Of a stretch of DNA of 50,628 nt, positions 38,431 to 46,940 are shown in pieces. The DNA lies in NCBI RefSeq assembly GCF_937891065.1, contig NZ_CALAEQ010000008.1, positions 1 through 50,628 on the forward strand, written 5' to 3'. This DNA is from an uncultured Lutibacter sp. (GTDB lineage: Bacteria; Bacteroidota; Bacteroidia; Flavobacteriales; Flavobacteriaceae). Every line of letters starts with the position of its first letter. The first letter of the stretch is position 1. The position numbers and the translations under genes were made by a program. The notes under the pieces were generated by a model that was given only the letters and a program-made list of their open reading frames with translations, was not told the DNA's origin and made no database searches.

Positions 38431-38477
38431 AGTCATATTTTCTTAAGAACTTACATTTGATAATCTAAATGCGAGTG

Positions 38478-38506
38478 CAAATTTAAAATAATTAAACTAA
38501 TTGCAA
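38478..38506 (-). promoter_or_regulatory. Promoter of the tRNA-Gly/tRNA-Leu unit
   Basis: On the minus strand TTG (38504-38506) is followed after 18 bp by TAAATTTG (38478-38485), a perfect Bacteroidota consensus promoter. It lies 47 bases before tRNA-Gly. Confidence 0.75.
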
Positions 38507-38557
38507 AGACTTTTTTAAGTTTATTTTAAATATTTATTTAATCAACTAGCTATAAGG

Positions 38558-38587
38558 TTGTAATTCTCTAATAATAAAATATATTTG
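38558..38587 (+). promoter_or_regulatory. Promoter of the heme O synthase/oxidase operon
   Basis: TTG (38558-38560), a 19-bp spacer and TATATTTG (38580-38587) match the Bacteroidota consensus exactly. The gene starts 21 bases downstream. Confidence 0.78.
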
Positions 38588-38608
38588 CAGTGATTTTAAT
38601 CAAATTTA

Positions 38609-39514
38609 ATGCAAATAACTTCAAATTCTAGTCGTATAAAGGTGAATTTTTCAGCAATATTTAGTGACTTTAAGCAACTAACAAAAGTTGGTTTATCTTT
38701 AAGTGTAGTATTTTCTTCATTAGCGGGGTATTTATTGGCTGTTGATAAAATTCAACTATCAATACTATTTATGTTAGCAATTGGTGGTTATTTAATGGTT
38801 GGAGCATCAAATGCTTTCAATCAAATTATTGAAAAAGACACCGATGCATTAATGAAACGAACAATGAATAGACCATTGCCAGCAGGTAGAATGCATGTTT
38901 CAATGGCGTTGGTTATTGCAGTTTCTTTTACAATTGTTGGTTTGGCAATTTTATATAGCATCAATCCTAAGAGTGCTTTATTTGGTGCTATATCTATTTT
39001 TTTATATACAAGTATTTATACACCTTTAAAATCAGTTACTCCATTATCCGTTTTTGTAGGTGCAATTCCTGGTGCAATTCCATTTATGCTAGGTTGGGTG
39101 GCCGCTACAGATGATTTTTCTATAGAACCTGGAATGTTATTTTTAATTCAGTTTTTTTGGCAATTTCCTCATTTTTGGGCAATTGCTTGGTTACAATATG
39201 ATGAATATAAAAAAGCAGGTTTTAATTTAATGCCGATGGGACAAAAAAATAAGAAAGCTGTAATTCAAATTATCATATATACAGTTTGTTTAATAATAGT
39301 TTCAGTAATTCCTGTATTAAAATTAACAGGAAGTTTTTATATTTACCCAATAACAGCGGTTATTTTGGTTTTTTTAGGAAGCACAATGTTATTTTATGCG
39401 GTGAAACTATATAAAAACCAAACCAATAAGGAAGCAAGACAATTAATGCTGTCAAGTGTTTTATATATAACCCTAATACAAGTAATTTACGTTGTCGATA
39501 AATTTTTACATTAA
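38609..39514 (+). CDS. cyoE: Protoheme IX farnesyltransferase (heme O synthase)
   Basis: This UbiA-family inner-membrane enzyme adds a farnesyl group to heme b to make heme O for the terminal oxidase. The 301 residues and about nine membrane spans are normal. The first Asp-rich motif reads NQIIEKDTDALMKRTMNRPL and is followed by PAGR, with conserved Asn, Asp and Arg. The second loop contains YTPLKSVTPLSVFVGAIPGA and a later WLQYDEYKKAGFNLMP. The stop is directly followed by the ATG of the next gene, so the two are translationally linked. It is the first gene of the oxidase accessory operon. Confidence 0.95.
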   Translation: MQITSNSSRIKVNFSAIFSDFKQLTKVGLSLSVVFSSLAGYLLAVDKIQLSILFMLAIGGYLMVGASNAFNQIIEKDTDALMKRTMNRPLPAGRMHVSMALVIAVSFTIVGLAILYSINPKSALFGAISIFLYTSIYTPLKSVTPLSVFVGAIPGAIPFMLGWVAATDDFSIEPGMLFLIQFFWQFPHFWAIAWLQYDEYKKAGFNLMPMGQKNKKAVIQIIIYTVCLIIVSVIPVLKLTGSFYIYPITAVILVFLGSTMLFYAVKLYKNQTNKEARQLMLSSVLYITLIQVIYVVDKFLH

Positions 39515-40096
39515 ATGGAAAACACATTAGAACAAGAATACAAACAAGCCAAAAGGAAATCGGCTAAACCAATGCTTTGGGTTTCAATGATTAGTATGAC
39601 CATGATGTTTGCTGGTTTAACAAGTGCATATGTAGTAAGCAGGAAACGTTATGATTGGGTTTCGTTTGATTTACCACCAGCATTTTATATTAGCACAATT
39701 TTAATAGTACTAAGTAGTATAACTTTTTTATTAGCCAAATTTTTTATTAAAAAGGATAATAGACAACTTACAACCGTATTTTTAATTACAACTTTAGTTT
39801 TGGGTGCTGGTTTTGTGTTTTTTCAGTTTGAAGGATTTAAAGAATTAATTAATTCAGGGTTGTTTTTTGCAGGTGAAAAAAGCACGGTAAAATCATCTTT
39901 TATTTACGGAATCACATTAGCACATTTAGTGCATATAGCTGCAGGAATCATAGTACTTCTTGTAGTGTTTTATAACCATCTAACTAAAAAATATACTTCA
40001 ACAAATTTTTTAGGATTAGAGTTAGGTGCAATTTTTTGGCATTTTGTTGATATATTATGGATTTACCTGTTTTTATTTTTCTATTTTATTAGGTAA
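39515..40096 (+). CDS. Cytochrome c oxidase subunit III, short paralogue
   Basis: This heme-copper oxidase subunit III has 193 residues and five membrane spans, the CyoC-like size. Characteristic parts are MFAGLTSAYVVSRK in helix 1, GITLAHLVHIAAGII in the fourth, and FWHFVDILWIYLFLFFYF at the end. Subunit III stabilises subunit I and its proton uptake. It lies between cyoE and a longer subunit III gene. No subunit I or II is in the window. Confidence 0.92.
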   Translation: MENTLEQEYKQAKRKSAKPMLWVSMISMTMMFAGLTSAYVVSRKRYDWVSFDLPPAFYISTILIVLSSITFLLAKFFIKKDNRQLTTVFLITTLVLGAGFVFFQFEGFKELINSGLFFAGEKSTVKSSFIYGITLAHLVHIAAGIIVLLVVFYNHLTKKYTSTNFLGLELGAIFWHFVDILWIYLFLFFYFIR

Positions 40097-40107
40097 TAAA
40101 AATTACA

Positions 40108-40115
40108 TATATTTG
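40108..40115 (+). promoter_or_regulatory. Possible internal -7 box before long CoxIII gene
   Basis: TATATTTG matches TAnnTTTG perfectly, 35 bases before the next gene start. No TTG lies at the expected distance, so an internal promoter is only possible. Confidence 0.35.
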
Positions 40116-40150
40116 GCGCAACTATAACTAAAAATCAAAACAAACTTTAT

Positions 40151-41131
40151 ATGGAATCAACTATTGCTACTAACGCTAATAGAGATAATTGGGATGGAGG
40201 AGCCAATAAACCTTTAGGTGCAAGCTACGGCAAAATGATGATGTGGTTTTTCATTTTATCGGATGCACTTACATTTTCAGGTTTTTTGGGCGCTTACGGT
40301 TTAATGCGTTTTAAATTTATTGACTCTTGGCCAATTGCTGATGAAGTTTTTACCCACTTTCCATTTTTACACGGTGTACATGCGCCAATGTATTATGTAG
40401 CTTTAATGACCTTTATTTTAATATTTTCATCAGTAACAATGGTATTAGCTGTTGATGCAGGTCATCAAATGAATAAAACAAAAGTTACCTTTTATATGTT
40501 TCTAACCATTATTGGTGGTGCTATATTCTTAGGTTCACAAGCTTGGGAATGGAAAAACTTTATAGGAGGTTCTTATGGTGCAGTTCAATTAAATGACGGT
40601 AAAATTATTCAATTTGTAAATGCTTCTGGCGAACAAATCACGTTAGAAAGTTTTGCTAAACCTTCTCAAACAGAAAGAACCCAACATATAAAAAGTAAAG
40701 GATTGTGGTTTGTTGAAGAAGCAGCTTTACCAGCAATAACTTTAAATGAAGTAATAGAAGGTTTTAAAGCACATCCTGAAATTACAATTAGAACTGAACA
40801 AGTAAATCCAGAATTAAAAGAAAAAATAATCATTCCACGTGAAAATGCCATGGCTTATTTAAATGAAAGCAAGGCAGTTGTTACTGGTGCTAACTTACAA
40901 GTAAACGAATACGGTAAAACTTTATTTGCAGATTTCTTTTTCTTTATTACAGGATTTCACGGTTTTCACGTATTATCTGGAGTTATTATAAATGTTATCG
41001 TATTTTTTAATGTTATTATTGGAACTTATGAGCGTAGAGGACATTACGAGATGGTTGAAAAAGTTGGATTGTACTGGCACTTTGTAGATTTAGTTTGGGT
41101 ATTTGTATTCACATTCTTCTACTTAGTTTAA
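40151..41131 (+). CDS. Cytochrome c oxidase subunit III, long paralogue
   Basis: This second subunit III-type protein has 326 residues. The transmembrane parts match the family (MMMWFFILSDALTFSGFLGA at the start, ITGFHGFHVLSGVIIN, and LYWHFVDLVWVFVFTFFYL at the end). A hydrophilic insertion of about 110 residues (about 140-250) sits between helices 3 and 4 and should face the periplasm. I recall such insertions from other flavobacterial copies; their function is unknown. It starts 54 bases after the short paralogue and is followed by subunit IV after 19 bases. Confidence 0.92.
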   Translation: MESTIATNANRDNWDGGANKPLGASYGKMMMWFFILSDALTFSGFLGAYGLMRFKFIDSWPIADEVFTHFPFLHGVHAPMYYVALMTFILIFSSVTMVLAVDAGHQMNKTKVTFYMFLTIIGGAIFLGSQAWEWKNFIGGSYGAVQLNDGKIIQFVNASGEQITLESFAKPSQTERTQHIKSKGLWFVEEAALPAITLNEVIEGFKAHPEITIRTEQVNPELKEKIIIPRENAMAYLNESKAVVTGANLQVNEYGKTLFADFFFFITGFHGFHVLSGVIINVIVFFNVIIGTYERRGHYEMVEKVGLYWHFVDLVWVFVFTFFYLV

Positions 41132-41150
41132 TTCAAAAAAAGAAATAAAA

Positions 41151-41504
41151 ATGGCACACGCACAAGAACATACATCGCACACAAAATTAATTTGGAAAGT
41201 ATTTGGAATACTTTCAGCAATAACATTAGTTGAAGTTATTTTAGGAATTATAAAGCCAGAATTTCTTCATTTAACTAATTTTTTAGGAACAAGTTTATTA
41301 AATATCATTTTCTTAGTTTTAACATTGGTAAAAGCATATTACATTACTTGGTTTTTTATGCATATGGCCGATGAAAAGAAGAATTTAAGAAGAGCTGTTG
41401 TTTGGACAGCCTTTTTCTTAATTTGTTATTTAGCAGCATTATTATTAATTGAAGGAAGTTATATTAACGATGTTTTAGGGCCATTAACAAAATGGAACTA
41501 CTAA
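41151..41504 (+). CDS. Cytochrome c oxidase subunit IV (CyoD-like)
   Basis: This small membrane subunit of a heme-copper oxidase has 117 residues and three membrane helices. The signature is the segment TLVKAYYITWFFMHMADEKK in the second helix and following loop, typical of the prokaryotic subunit IV family. The N-terminus is His-rich (MAHAQEHTSHTK). It ends the first part of the oxidase row; a strong terminator follows. Confidence 0.9.
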   Translation: MAHAQEHTSHTKLIWKVFGILSAITLVEVILGIIKPEFLHLTNFLGTSLLNIIFLVLTLVKAYYITWFFMHMADEKKNLRRAVVWTAFFLICYLAALLLIEGSYINDVLGPLTKWNY

Positions 41505-41526
41505 AACTTTAAAATTATAAAGGAGG

Positions 41527-41554
41527 AAGGTGGTTTTTTAACCACCTTTTTTTT
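41527..41554 (+). terminator. Rho-independent terminator after CoxIV
   Basis: Perfect arms AAGGTGGTT (41527-41535) and AACCACCTT (41540-41548) enclose a TTTT loop and run into eight T. It separates the oxidase subunits from the SCO group, although part of the transcription may pass through. Confidence 0.9.
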
Positions 41555-41563
41555 ACAATCAAT

Positions 41564-42211
41564 ATGAAGAAATTTTGGATACTTTTTAGCTTATTTATTT
41601 TACCATTGGTATTTTATATATTTTTATCAAAAGGAATTTACAAATATTCAAATTTGCCAATACTCACTGAAAAAGTAGTTGATGTAAAACAATTTACTTC
41701 GGACGAAAAAAGTTCTTTTGCCAATAAATTGACTGTTGTTTGTTTTTTAGGAAGTGATATAAAAGAAGCAAAAGCAAGTTTATTTAATTTAAATCAAACG
41801 GTATATAAGCGTTATTATGAAAAGCCATTTTTTCAAATGATAGCCTTACTTCCTAAAGAAAATAAAAATGAATATGAAGCGGTAATTGAAGAACTTTCAG
41901 TATTTACAGATATTAAAAACTGGCATTTTGTATATGCAAATTCAGAAAGCATTCAATCACTTTTTAATAGTTTTGACACTCCATTCCAACTGAATAATAA
42001 TTTATATTCAGAAAATGCATTTATTATTGATATGGAATTGCGATTGCGAGGTAGAAAAGATGATGAAGATACTAAAGGTGGAAAATTGTACGGTTATAAT
42101 ATGAAGTCTGTTTCTACGTTAAAAAATAAAATGAAAGATGATATTGATGTTATTTATTATCAATTAAAAAAATCTGCAGAGAAGCAAAAAAGAAGAAAAA
42201 GAGAAATATAA
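41564..42211 (+). CDS. Membrane-anchored SCO/thioredoxin-like protein without cysteines
   Basis: This 215-residue protein has one N-terminal membrane helix (about 5-25) and a soluble domain outside. The strand pattern LTVVCFLGSDIKEAKASLFN followed by MIALLPKE suggests a thioredoxin or SCO fold. At the place of the CxxxC motif there is only GSDIKEAK, so no redox or copper site is present. The C-terminus is very basic (EKQKRRKREI). It lies 5 bases before the SCO gene. It could assist SCO in copper delivery as a non-catalytic partner; this is inference from position and fold. Confidence 0.65.
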   Translation: MKKFWILFSLFILPLVFYIFLSKGIYKYSNLPILTEKVVDVKQFTSDEKSSFANKLTVVCFLGSDIKEAKASLFNLNQTVYKRYYEKPFFQMIALLPKENKNEYEAVIEELSVFTDIKNWHFVYANSESIQSLFNSFDTPFQLNNNLYSENAFIIDMELRLRGRKDDEDTKGGKLYGYNMKSVSTLKNKMKDDIDVIYYQLKKSAEKQKRRKREI

Positions 42212-42216
42212 TTATC

Positions 42217-42843
42217 ATGAAAAAATATTCATATATAGGTGTTGCCTTTATCATTTTAATCTTCGGAATTTATGCGATTCCTAAAATTGTAAATACATTA
42301 AAAACACCAGAATTAATTACCGTTGCAAAAGTTCCTTCATTCGAATTTACGAATCAAGATGGTGAATTAATTTCAAATTCGTTTTATGATAATAAAGTGT
42401 ATGTAGTAGAATTTTTCTTCACAACCTGCCCAACTATTTGTCCGAGAATGACTGAAAGTATGATTACCATTCAAAATCAATTTTATGCCTATCAAGATTT
42501 TGGAATTGTTTCTTTTAGTATTAACCCAAAACATGATACTCCTGAAATTTTAAAACAATATGCAAAAGATCACGGAGCTACATTAAAAAATTGGAACTTT
42601 TTAACTGGAGAGCAAGAGGTAATTTATGAGTTAGCAAATACTGGTTTTACACTTTTTGCAGGTGAAAACAGCGATGCAGAAGGCGGGTTTGAACATTCAG
42701 GAATGTTTGCTTTAATTGATAAAGAAGGAAATATACGTTCAAGGTTAGATGAATTTGGAAATCCAATTGCTTTTTATGATGGTTTAGATCCAATTGGCGT
42801 GGAAATGATTAAAGAAGATATTGCAATACTTTTGAAAGAATAA
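42217..42843 (+). CDS. SCO family copper chaperone
   Basis: This SCO1/SenC-type thioredoxin-fold protein is anchored by an N-terminal helix (about 7-27) and acts in the periplasm. It delivers copper to the CuA site of oxidase subunit II or reduces its cysteines. The metal-binding motif TTCPTICPRM holds Cys71 and Cys75, and the third ligand is probably the histidine of GFEHSGMF. It has 208 residues, the normal length. Its stop overlaps the next start by one base (TAATG). Confidence 0.93.
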   Translation: MKKYSYIGVAFIILIFGIYAIPKIVNTLKTPELITVAKVPSFEFTNQDGELISNSFYDNKVYVVEFFFTTCPTICPRMTESMITIQNQFYAYQDFGIVSFSINPKHDTPEILKQYAKDHGATLKNWNFLTGEQEVIYELANTGFTLFAGENSDAEGGFEHSGMFALIDKEGNIRSRLDEFGNPIAFYDGLDPIGVEMIKEDIAILLKE

Positions 42844-43358
42844 TGACTAAAGAAACCAAAAAATATAATAAATGGATTGTTATTTTATCAATAACAATTC
42901 CGTTAGTAGTGGCAATTTTATTTGGTGTAAAAATTGATGCCGAACTACCTGTTTTTTTACCGCCAATATATGCAAGCATCAATGCATTAACTTCAATAGT
43001 TTTGATAGCTTCATTTTGGGCTATAAAAAACAAAAAAGTAAAATTGCACGAAAATTTAATGAAAACAGCCATTATATTTTCAGTAGTGTTTTTAGTATTA
43101 TATGTTGCCTATCATATGACTTCAAATTCCACAAAATTTGGAGGAGAAGGAAATTTAAGAATAGTGTACTTTATCATTTTAATTTCACATATTATATTGT
43201 CTATTGCAGTCATTCCTTTCGTATTGATAACATATGTTAGGGCTATTACCAATAATATTGAACTACATAAAAAAATTGCAAAATTCACTTTTCCATTATG
43301 GTTATATGTTGCTATTAGTGGGGTGGTAGTTTATTTAATGATTTCACCATATTATTAA
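42843..43358 (+). CDS. DUF420 family membrane protein
   Basis: This 171-residue inner-membrane protein has five predicted helices and belongs to DUF420 (CtaM/YozB-like). Conserved histidines fall in HENLMKTA, YVAYHMTS, ISHIILSI and NIELHKKIAK, the pattern of a heme- or copper-handling protein. In Bacilli a related protein is needed for oxidase assembly. It is translationally coupled to the SCO gene and followed 2 bases later by a tiny gene. Confidence 0.88.
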   Translation: MTKETKKYNKWIVILSITIPLVVAILFGVKIDAELPVFLPPIYASINALTSIVLIASFWAIKNKKVKLHENLMKTAIIFSVVFLVLYVAYHMTSNSTKFGGEGNLRIVYFIILISHIILSIAVIPFVLITYVRAITNNIELHKKIAKFTFPLWLYVAISGVVVYLMISPYY

Positions 43359-43360
43359 TA

Positions 43361-43570
43361 ATGAAAAAATTAGTAGTTTTTATATTAATATTTAGTACAC
43401 ATTTTTTAAATGCACAATGCGCCATGTGTAAAGCCGTTGTTGAAAGTGGTGATATTTCACAAGCTGAAGGCTTAAACACAGGGATACTTTATTTAATGAT
43501 TTTTCCTTACCTTTTAGTGGGTACTTTATTTTATTTTATTATTAAAAGTAGAAGAAAGAAGAAAATTTAA
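43361..43570 (+). CDS. Small membrane protein of the oxidase cluster
   Basis: This 69-residue protein has a signal peptide (MKKLVVFILIFSTHFLNA), then QCAMCKAVVESG with a CxxC pair, and one C-terminal membrane helix ending in a basic tail (RRKKKI). I do not know a characterised family. The CxxC right behind the signal peptide could bind copper or heme or be redox-active, which fits the SCO/DUF420 setting. It starts 2 bases after DUF420. Confidence 0.72.
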   Translation: MKKLVVFILIFSTHFLNAQCAMCKAVVESGDISQAEGLNTGILYLMIFPYLLVGTLFYFIIKSRRKKKI

Positions 43571-43659
43571 CATTTCTATAAGAGACTAAGAGTGTAACAA
43601 ATAATAATTTTAGTCGTCATATAACAATATCAGCTTAACTATAAACTCAATTCTATATA

Positions 43660-44988
43660 ATGAGAACAAAAATTGTTACAATTTTAGCATTTGTATTTTT
43701 TATAACTATAAATGCACAAGAAAAAAAATGGACACTTCAAGAATGTGTATATCACGCTTTAGATAATAATATTACAATTAAGCAAAATAAGTTAAATGTT
43801 GAAATAAGTCAAGAGAATGTAATTAGCTCTAAAGGGAACTTTTTACCAAATTTGAATGCTTCAACTGGTGGAAATTTAAATTTCGGATCTGGTTTCGACC
43901 CTGTTTCTCAAGATAGAGTTTCAACAAGTACTTTTGGTGGTTCTTTTGGAATTAATTCAGGAATAACAGTTTTCAATGGGTATAGAAATTTAAACACTTA
44001 TAAGCAAGCTCAACTAGGCGTTGAAGGAAGTAAATTAGATTTAGAAAAAATTCAAGATGATATTTCATTATATGTTGTAAATACGTATTTGAATGTATTG
44101 TTTGCTAAAGAAAATTTAAATGTTGCAAATGTTCAATTTGAAATTAGTAAAAAACAAATTGAAAATGCAAAAGCAAAGTTTGATGCTGGAGTGAAACCAA
44201 AAGGTGATTTGTTAAACGCACAATCTACTGCTGCTGCTGATGAACAAGCTGTAATTTCATATGAAAACACATTAAATTTAGCGTTGTTAGATTTATCTCA
44301 ATTATTGCAAGTTGATCCAGTTGGCTTTGATGTGGAGGTTATAGAAATAGATTCTCCTTCAACTATATTAATGTATAAAGACCCTAATGAAGTTTATAAT
44401 AAAGCATTAGTAAACAGACCAGAGATTAAAAGAGCTGAATTAGATATAGAATCAGCAGATTTATCAGTTGAAATTGCAAAAGCATCATTTTTGCCTTCAA
44501 TATCTTTAGGGGCAAATGTAGGTACAGGTTATGGTTTTAATCTTAAAAATAATTCTCACATACCTTACTTTTCACAATTAGATGATAATTTAGGTTATGG
44601 TATAAGTTTCAATGTTAATATTCCTATTTTTAATAGAAACCAAACGAAGTCTAATGTGAATAGACAAATAATTAATTATGAGATTTCAAAGTTTGGATTA
44701 GAGAATGAAAAATTACAATTACAACAAACAATTCAAAAAGCGTTTTATGACGCAAAAGCAGCGGCAAAAACATATGAATCAGCAGAAAAATCGTTGATTG
44801 CACAAAATGAGGCTTTTAAAAATGCACAAGAAAGTTACAATTTAGGAGCAATGACACAGTTTGATTTTGACCAAGTTCGTAATCGCTTTGTAAATGCAGA
44901 AGGAGCAATAATAAGAGCAAAATACGATTTTGTATTTAAAACCAAAGTTTTGAGATTTTACTATGGAGAGCCTATTTTGCTTGATTAA
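43660..44988 (+). CDS. TolC-family outer-membrane efflux protein
   Basis: This TolC-like channel has 442 residues, with a signal peptide ending in INAQ (about residue 19). Two OEP repeats are visible: the first with LQECVYHALDNNITIKQNKL and AQLGVEGSKLDLEKIQDDI, the second with NRPEIKRAELDIESADLSVE and SYNLGAMTQFDFDQVRNRFV. It should form the outer-membrane part of a tripartite efflux or secretion system. No adaptor or inner-membrane pump is next to it; it appears monocistronic with its own terminator, so the partner is elsewhere. Confidence 0.92.
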   Translation: MRTKIVTILAFVFFITINAQEKKWTLQECVYHALDNNITIKQNKLNVEISQENVISSKGNFLPNLNASTGGNLNFGSGFDPVSQDRVSTSTFGGSFGINSGITVFNGYRNLNTYKQAQLGVEGSKLDLEKIQDDISLYVVNTYLNVLFAKENLNVANVQFEISKKQIENAKAKFDAGVKPKGDLLNAQSTAAADEQAVISYENTLNLALLDLSQLLQVDPVGFDVEVIEIDSPSTILMYKDPNEVYNKALVNRPEIKRAELDIESADLSVEIAKASFLPSISLGANVGTGYGFNLKNNSHIPYFSQLDDNLGYGISFNVNIPIFNRNQTKSNVNRQIINYEISKFGLENEKLQLQQTIQKAFYDAKAAAKTYESAEKSLIAQNEAFKNAQESYNLGAMTQFDFDQVRNRFVNAEGAIIRAKYDFVFKTKVLRFYYGEPILLD

Positions 44989-45010
44989 TAATTTCATAAA
45001 ATAGTTAATT

Positions 45011-45040
45011 AAATATCCAGCGTTTTACGTTGGATATTTT
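45011..45040 (+). terminator. Rho-independent terminator after the tolC-like gene
   Basis: The 12-bp arms AAATATCCAGCG (45011-45022) and CGTTGGATATTT (45028-45039), with one G-U pair and a 5-base loop, are followed by T-rich sequence. Its last bases overlap the TTG of the next promoter. Confidence 0.8.
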
Positions 45041-45070
45041 GTTTTATACTTATTGAATTAAGTATCTTTG
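45039..45070 (+). promoter_or_regulatory. Promoter of tsaB
   Basis: TTG (45039-45041), a 21-bp spacer and a perfect TATCTTTG (45063-45070) precede tsaB. Transcription would start only about 10-13 bases before the TTG start codon at 45089. Confidence 0.75.
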
Positions 45071-45088
45071 CCATTTAAAAATTGAATA

Positions 45089-45760
45089 TTGGGGTACATT
45101 TTAAACATAGAAACTGCAACAAAAAACTGCTCGGTAAGTATTTCGAAAGAAGGTAAAACTATTGTTTTAAAAGAACTAAATAGTGGAGAATATTCTCATG
45201 CTGAAAAATTACACGAATTTATTAAACAAGTTACTGATGAAGTTGGTATTGAATTATCAGAATTAAAGGCGGTAGCAGTTAGTAAAGGGCCTGGATCTTA
45301 TACGGGTTTAAGAATTGGAGTTTCGGCTGCAAAAGGCTTGTGTTTTGCCTTAGAGATTCCATTAATTTCGATAAATACGTTACAAATATTAGCATTATCA
45401 ATTTCAATTTCTGAAGGTGTTGTTATTCCTTTGTTAGATGCGAGAAGAATGGAAGTTTATAGTAGTGTTTTTAATTCAAAAAATGAATCTCTTAGAGAAG
45501 TGAAAGCTGAAATAATTACGGAAGACTCTTTTAAAGAGTACTTAAATATTCAAAAAGTTTATTTTGTTGGTGATGGTGTCGAAAAATGTAAAGGAATTAT
45601 TACACATAAAAACGCAACATTTATTGATGATAAATTACCTTCAGCAAATGAAATGTCAAAACTTTCTTTTGAAAAGCTCAAAAAAAACGGCATCGAAGAT
45701 GTCGCTTATTTTGAACCTTTTTATTTAAAAGATTTTGTAGCTATAAAATCTAAGAAGTAA
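45089..45760 (+). CDS. tsaB: tRNA threonylcarbamoyladenosine biosynthesis protein TsaB
   Basis: TsaB is the partner of TsaD in making the t6A37 modification of ANN-decoding tRNAs. The 223 residues show the ASKHA-fold start ILNIETATKNCSVSI, the motif VSKGPGSYTGLRIGVSAAKG and, later, PLLDARRMEVYS. The start is TTG at 45089, which gives the expected N-terminus; no ATG or GTG fits before the conserved strand. The promoter placed just upstream supports it. It converges with the MscS gene, with only 2 bases between the stops. Confidence 0.93.
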   Translation: MGYILNIETATKNCSVSISKEGKTIVLKELNSGEYSHAEKLHEFIKQVTDEVGIELSELKAVAVSKGPGSYTGLRIGVSAAKGLCFALEIPLISINTLQILALSISISEGVVIPLLDARRMEVYSSVFNSKNESLREVKAEIITEDSFKEYLNIQKVYFVGDGVEKCKGIITHKNATFIDDKLPSANEMSKLSFEKLKKNGIEDVAYFEPFYLKDFVAIKSKK

Positions 45761-45762
45761 AT

Positions 45763-46569
45763 CTATTTTGTAACGTTAACTTGGTGTGGATAAGGTATTT
45801 CAATACCAGCTTTATCTAATGCGTATTTTCCTTCTTCAATTACACTAAAATAAACATCCCAATAATCAGCTGGAGTTGCCCAAGGTCTCACAGCGAAATT
45901 CACTGAACTATCAGCTAATTCTGAAACATTTACTGTTGGTGCAGGATCTTTTAAAACTTTTGAATTTTTAAGCATAACATTCATTAAAACTTCTTTTGTT
46001 TTTTTGATGTCTTCACTATAACCAACTCCAAATGTTAGATCTACACGTAATTTTCCTTCTTCTGTATAATTTTTAATATTTCCGTTAGATAAAATTCCAT
46101 TAGGCACTATTACTAATTTATTACCTGGGGAAATTAATTTAGTTACAAATATTTGAATTTCTTTTACAACACCTATTTCACCTTGAGCTTCTATTAGATC
46201 ACCTACTTTAAAAGGTTTAAAAATCATAATTAAAGCACCGCCCGCAAAATTTGCCAAAGCACCTTGTAGAGCTAAACCAACTGCTAAACCTGCAGCTCCT
46301 AAAATAGCAATGAAAGAAGTTGTTTCAATACCAACTTGAGAAATGGCAGTAATAAAAATCAATACTTTTAATCCCCAACCAAATAAATCTCCTAAAAATT
46401 TTTGTAGGGTTTCATCAAACCCTCTTTTAGCCATTAATTTTTGAGTGATTTTTACAATTTTTTTAGAAAGCCAGAACCCAATTATTAGTATTAATATTGC
46501 GCCTATAACATTAGTTGCATTTCTGTCAATAAAGTTTGTTGTTAAATCTAAGTACTTTTGATAATCCAT
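45763..46569 (-). CDS. Small-conductance mechanosensitive channel (MscS family)
   Basis: This inner-membrane channel of 268 residues opens under membrane tension to release solutes during osmotic downshift. It has three N-terminal membrane helices, the pore helix GLAVGLALQGALANFAGGALI (about 94-114), and the cytoplasmic beta domain with FKVGDLIEAQGEIGVVKEI and VPNGILSNGNIKNYT. The C-terminus ends IEIPYPHQV, as usual. It starts 6 bases after the DUF1304 gene, so DUF255, DUF1304 and mscS probably form one leftward operon. Confidence 0.94.
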   Translation of the reverse strand: MDYQKYLDLTTNFIDRNATNVIGAILILIIGFWLSKKIVKITQKLMAKRGFDETLQKFLGDLFGWGLKVLIFITAISQVGIETTSFIAILGAAGLAVGLALQGALANFAGGALIMIFKPFKVGDLIEAQGEIGVVKEIQIFVTKLISPGNKLVIVPNGILSNGNIKNYTEEGKLRVDLTFGVGYSEDIKKTKEVLMNVMLKNSKVLKDPAPTVNVSELADSSVNFAVRPWATPADYWDVYFSVIEEGKYALDKAGIEIPYPHQVNVTK

Positions 46570-46575
46570 GATTTT

Positions 46576-46938
46576 TTAATTTTTAAGTAAAATTAGGACT
46601 ATTCCTATAATTGAAGGAATAGATTGAATAAAAAATATTTTAATTTTTTTTGTAGTATACCAACCGTACACCCCAGCTACAGTTACACAAATTAAAAAGA
46701 AAAGAGCAATGTTATTAAAATTGTCCATATCTATAATAGCCCAAATAAGTCCTGCAGCTAAAAAACCATTATACAAACCTTGATTTTTAGCCAGTGTTTT
46801 AGAAATTTTCGCATCTTCAAGTTTTAAACCAAAAGCTTTTAAACCTCTTGGTTTATCCCAATAAAACATTTCTAAAATCATAAAATAAATGTGCTCAAAG
46901 GCAACTAAGCAAACAAAAAACACTTGTAATAATTTCAT
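46576..46938 (-). CDS. DUF1304 family membrane protein
   Basis: This 120-residue protein has four membrane helices. Family features are the N-terminal histidine/glutamate pair in VAFEHIYFMILEMFYW and the segment KNQGLYNGFLAAGLIWA. The function of DUF1304 is unknown. It lies between the DUF255 gene (2 bases upstream) and mscS (6 bases downstream), so the three are likely co-expressed. Confidence 0.88.
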   Translation of the reverse strand: MKLLQVFFVCLVAFEHIYFMILEMFYWDKPRGLKAFGLKLEDAKISKTLAKNQGLYNGFLAAGLIWAIIDMDNFNNIALFFLICVTVAGVYGWYTTKKIKIFFIQSIPSIIGIVLILLKN

Positions 46939-46940
46939 AG

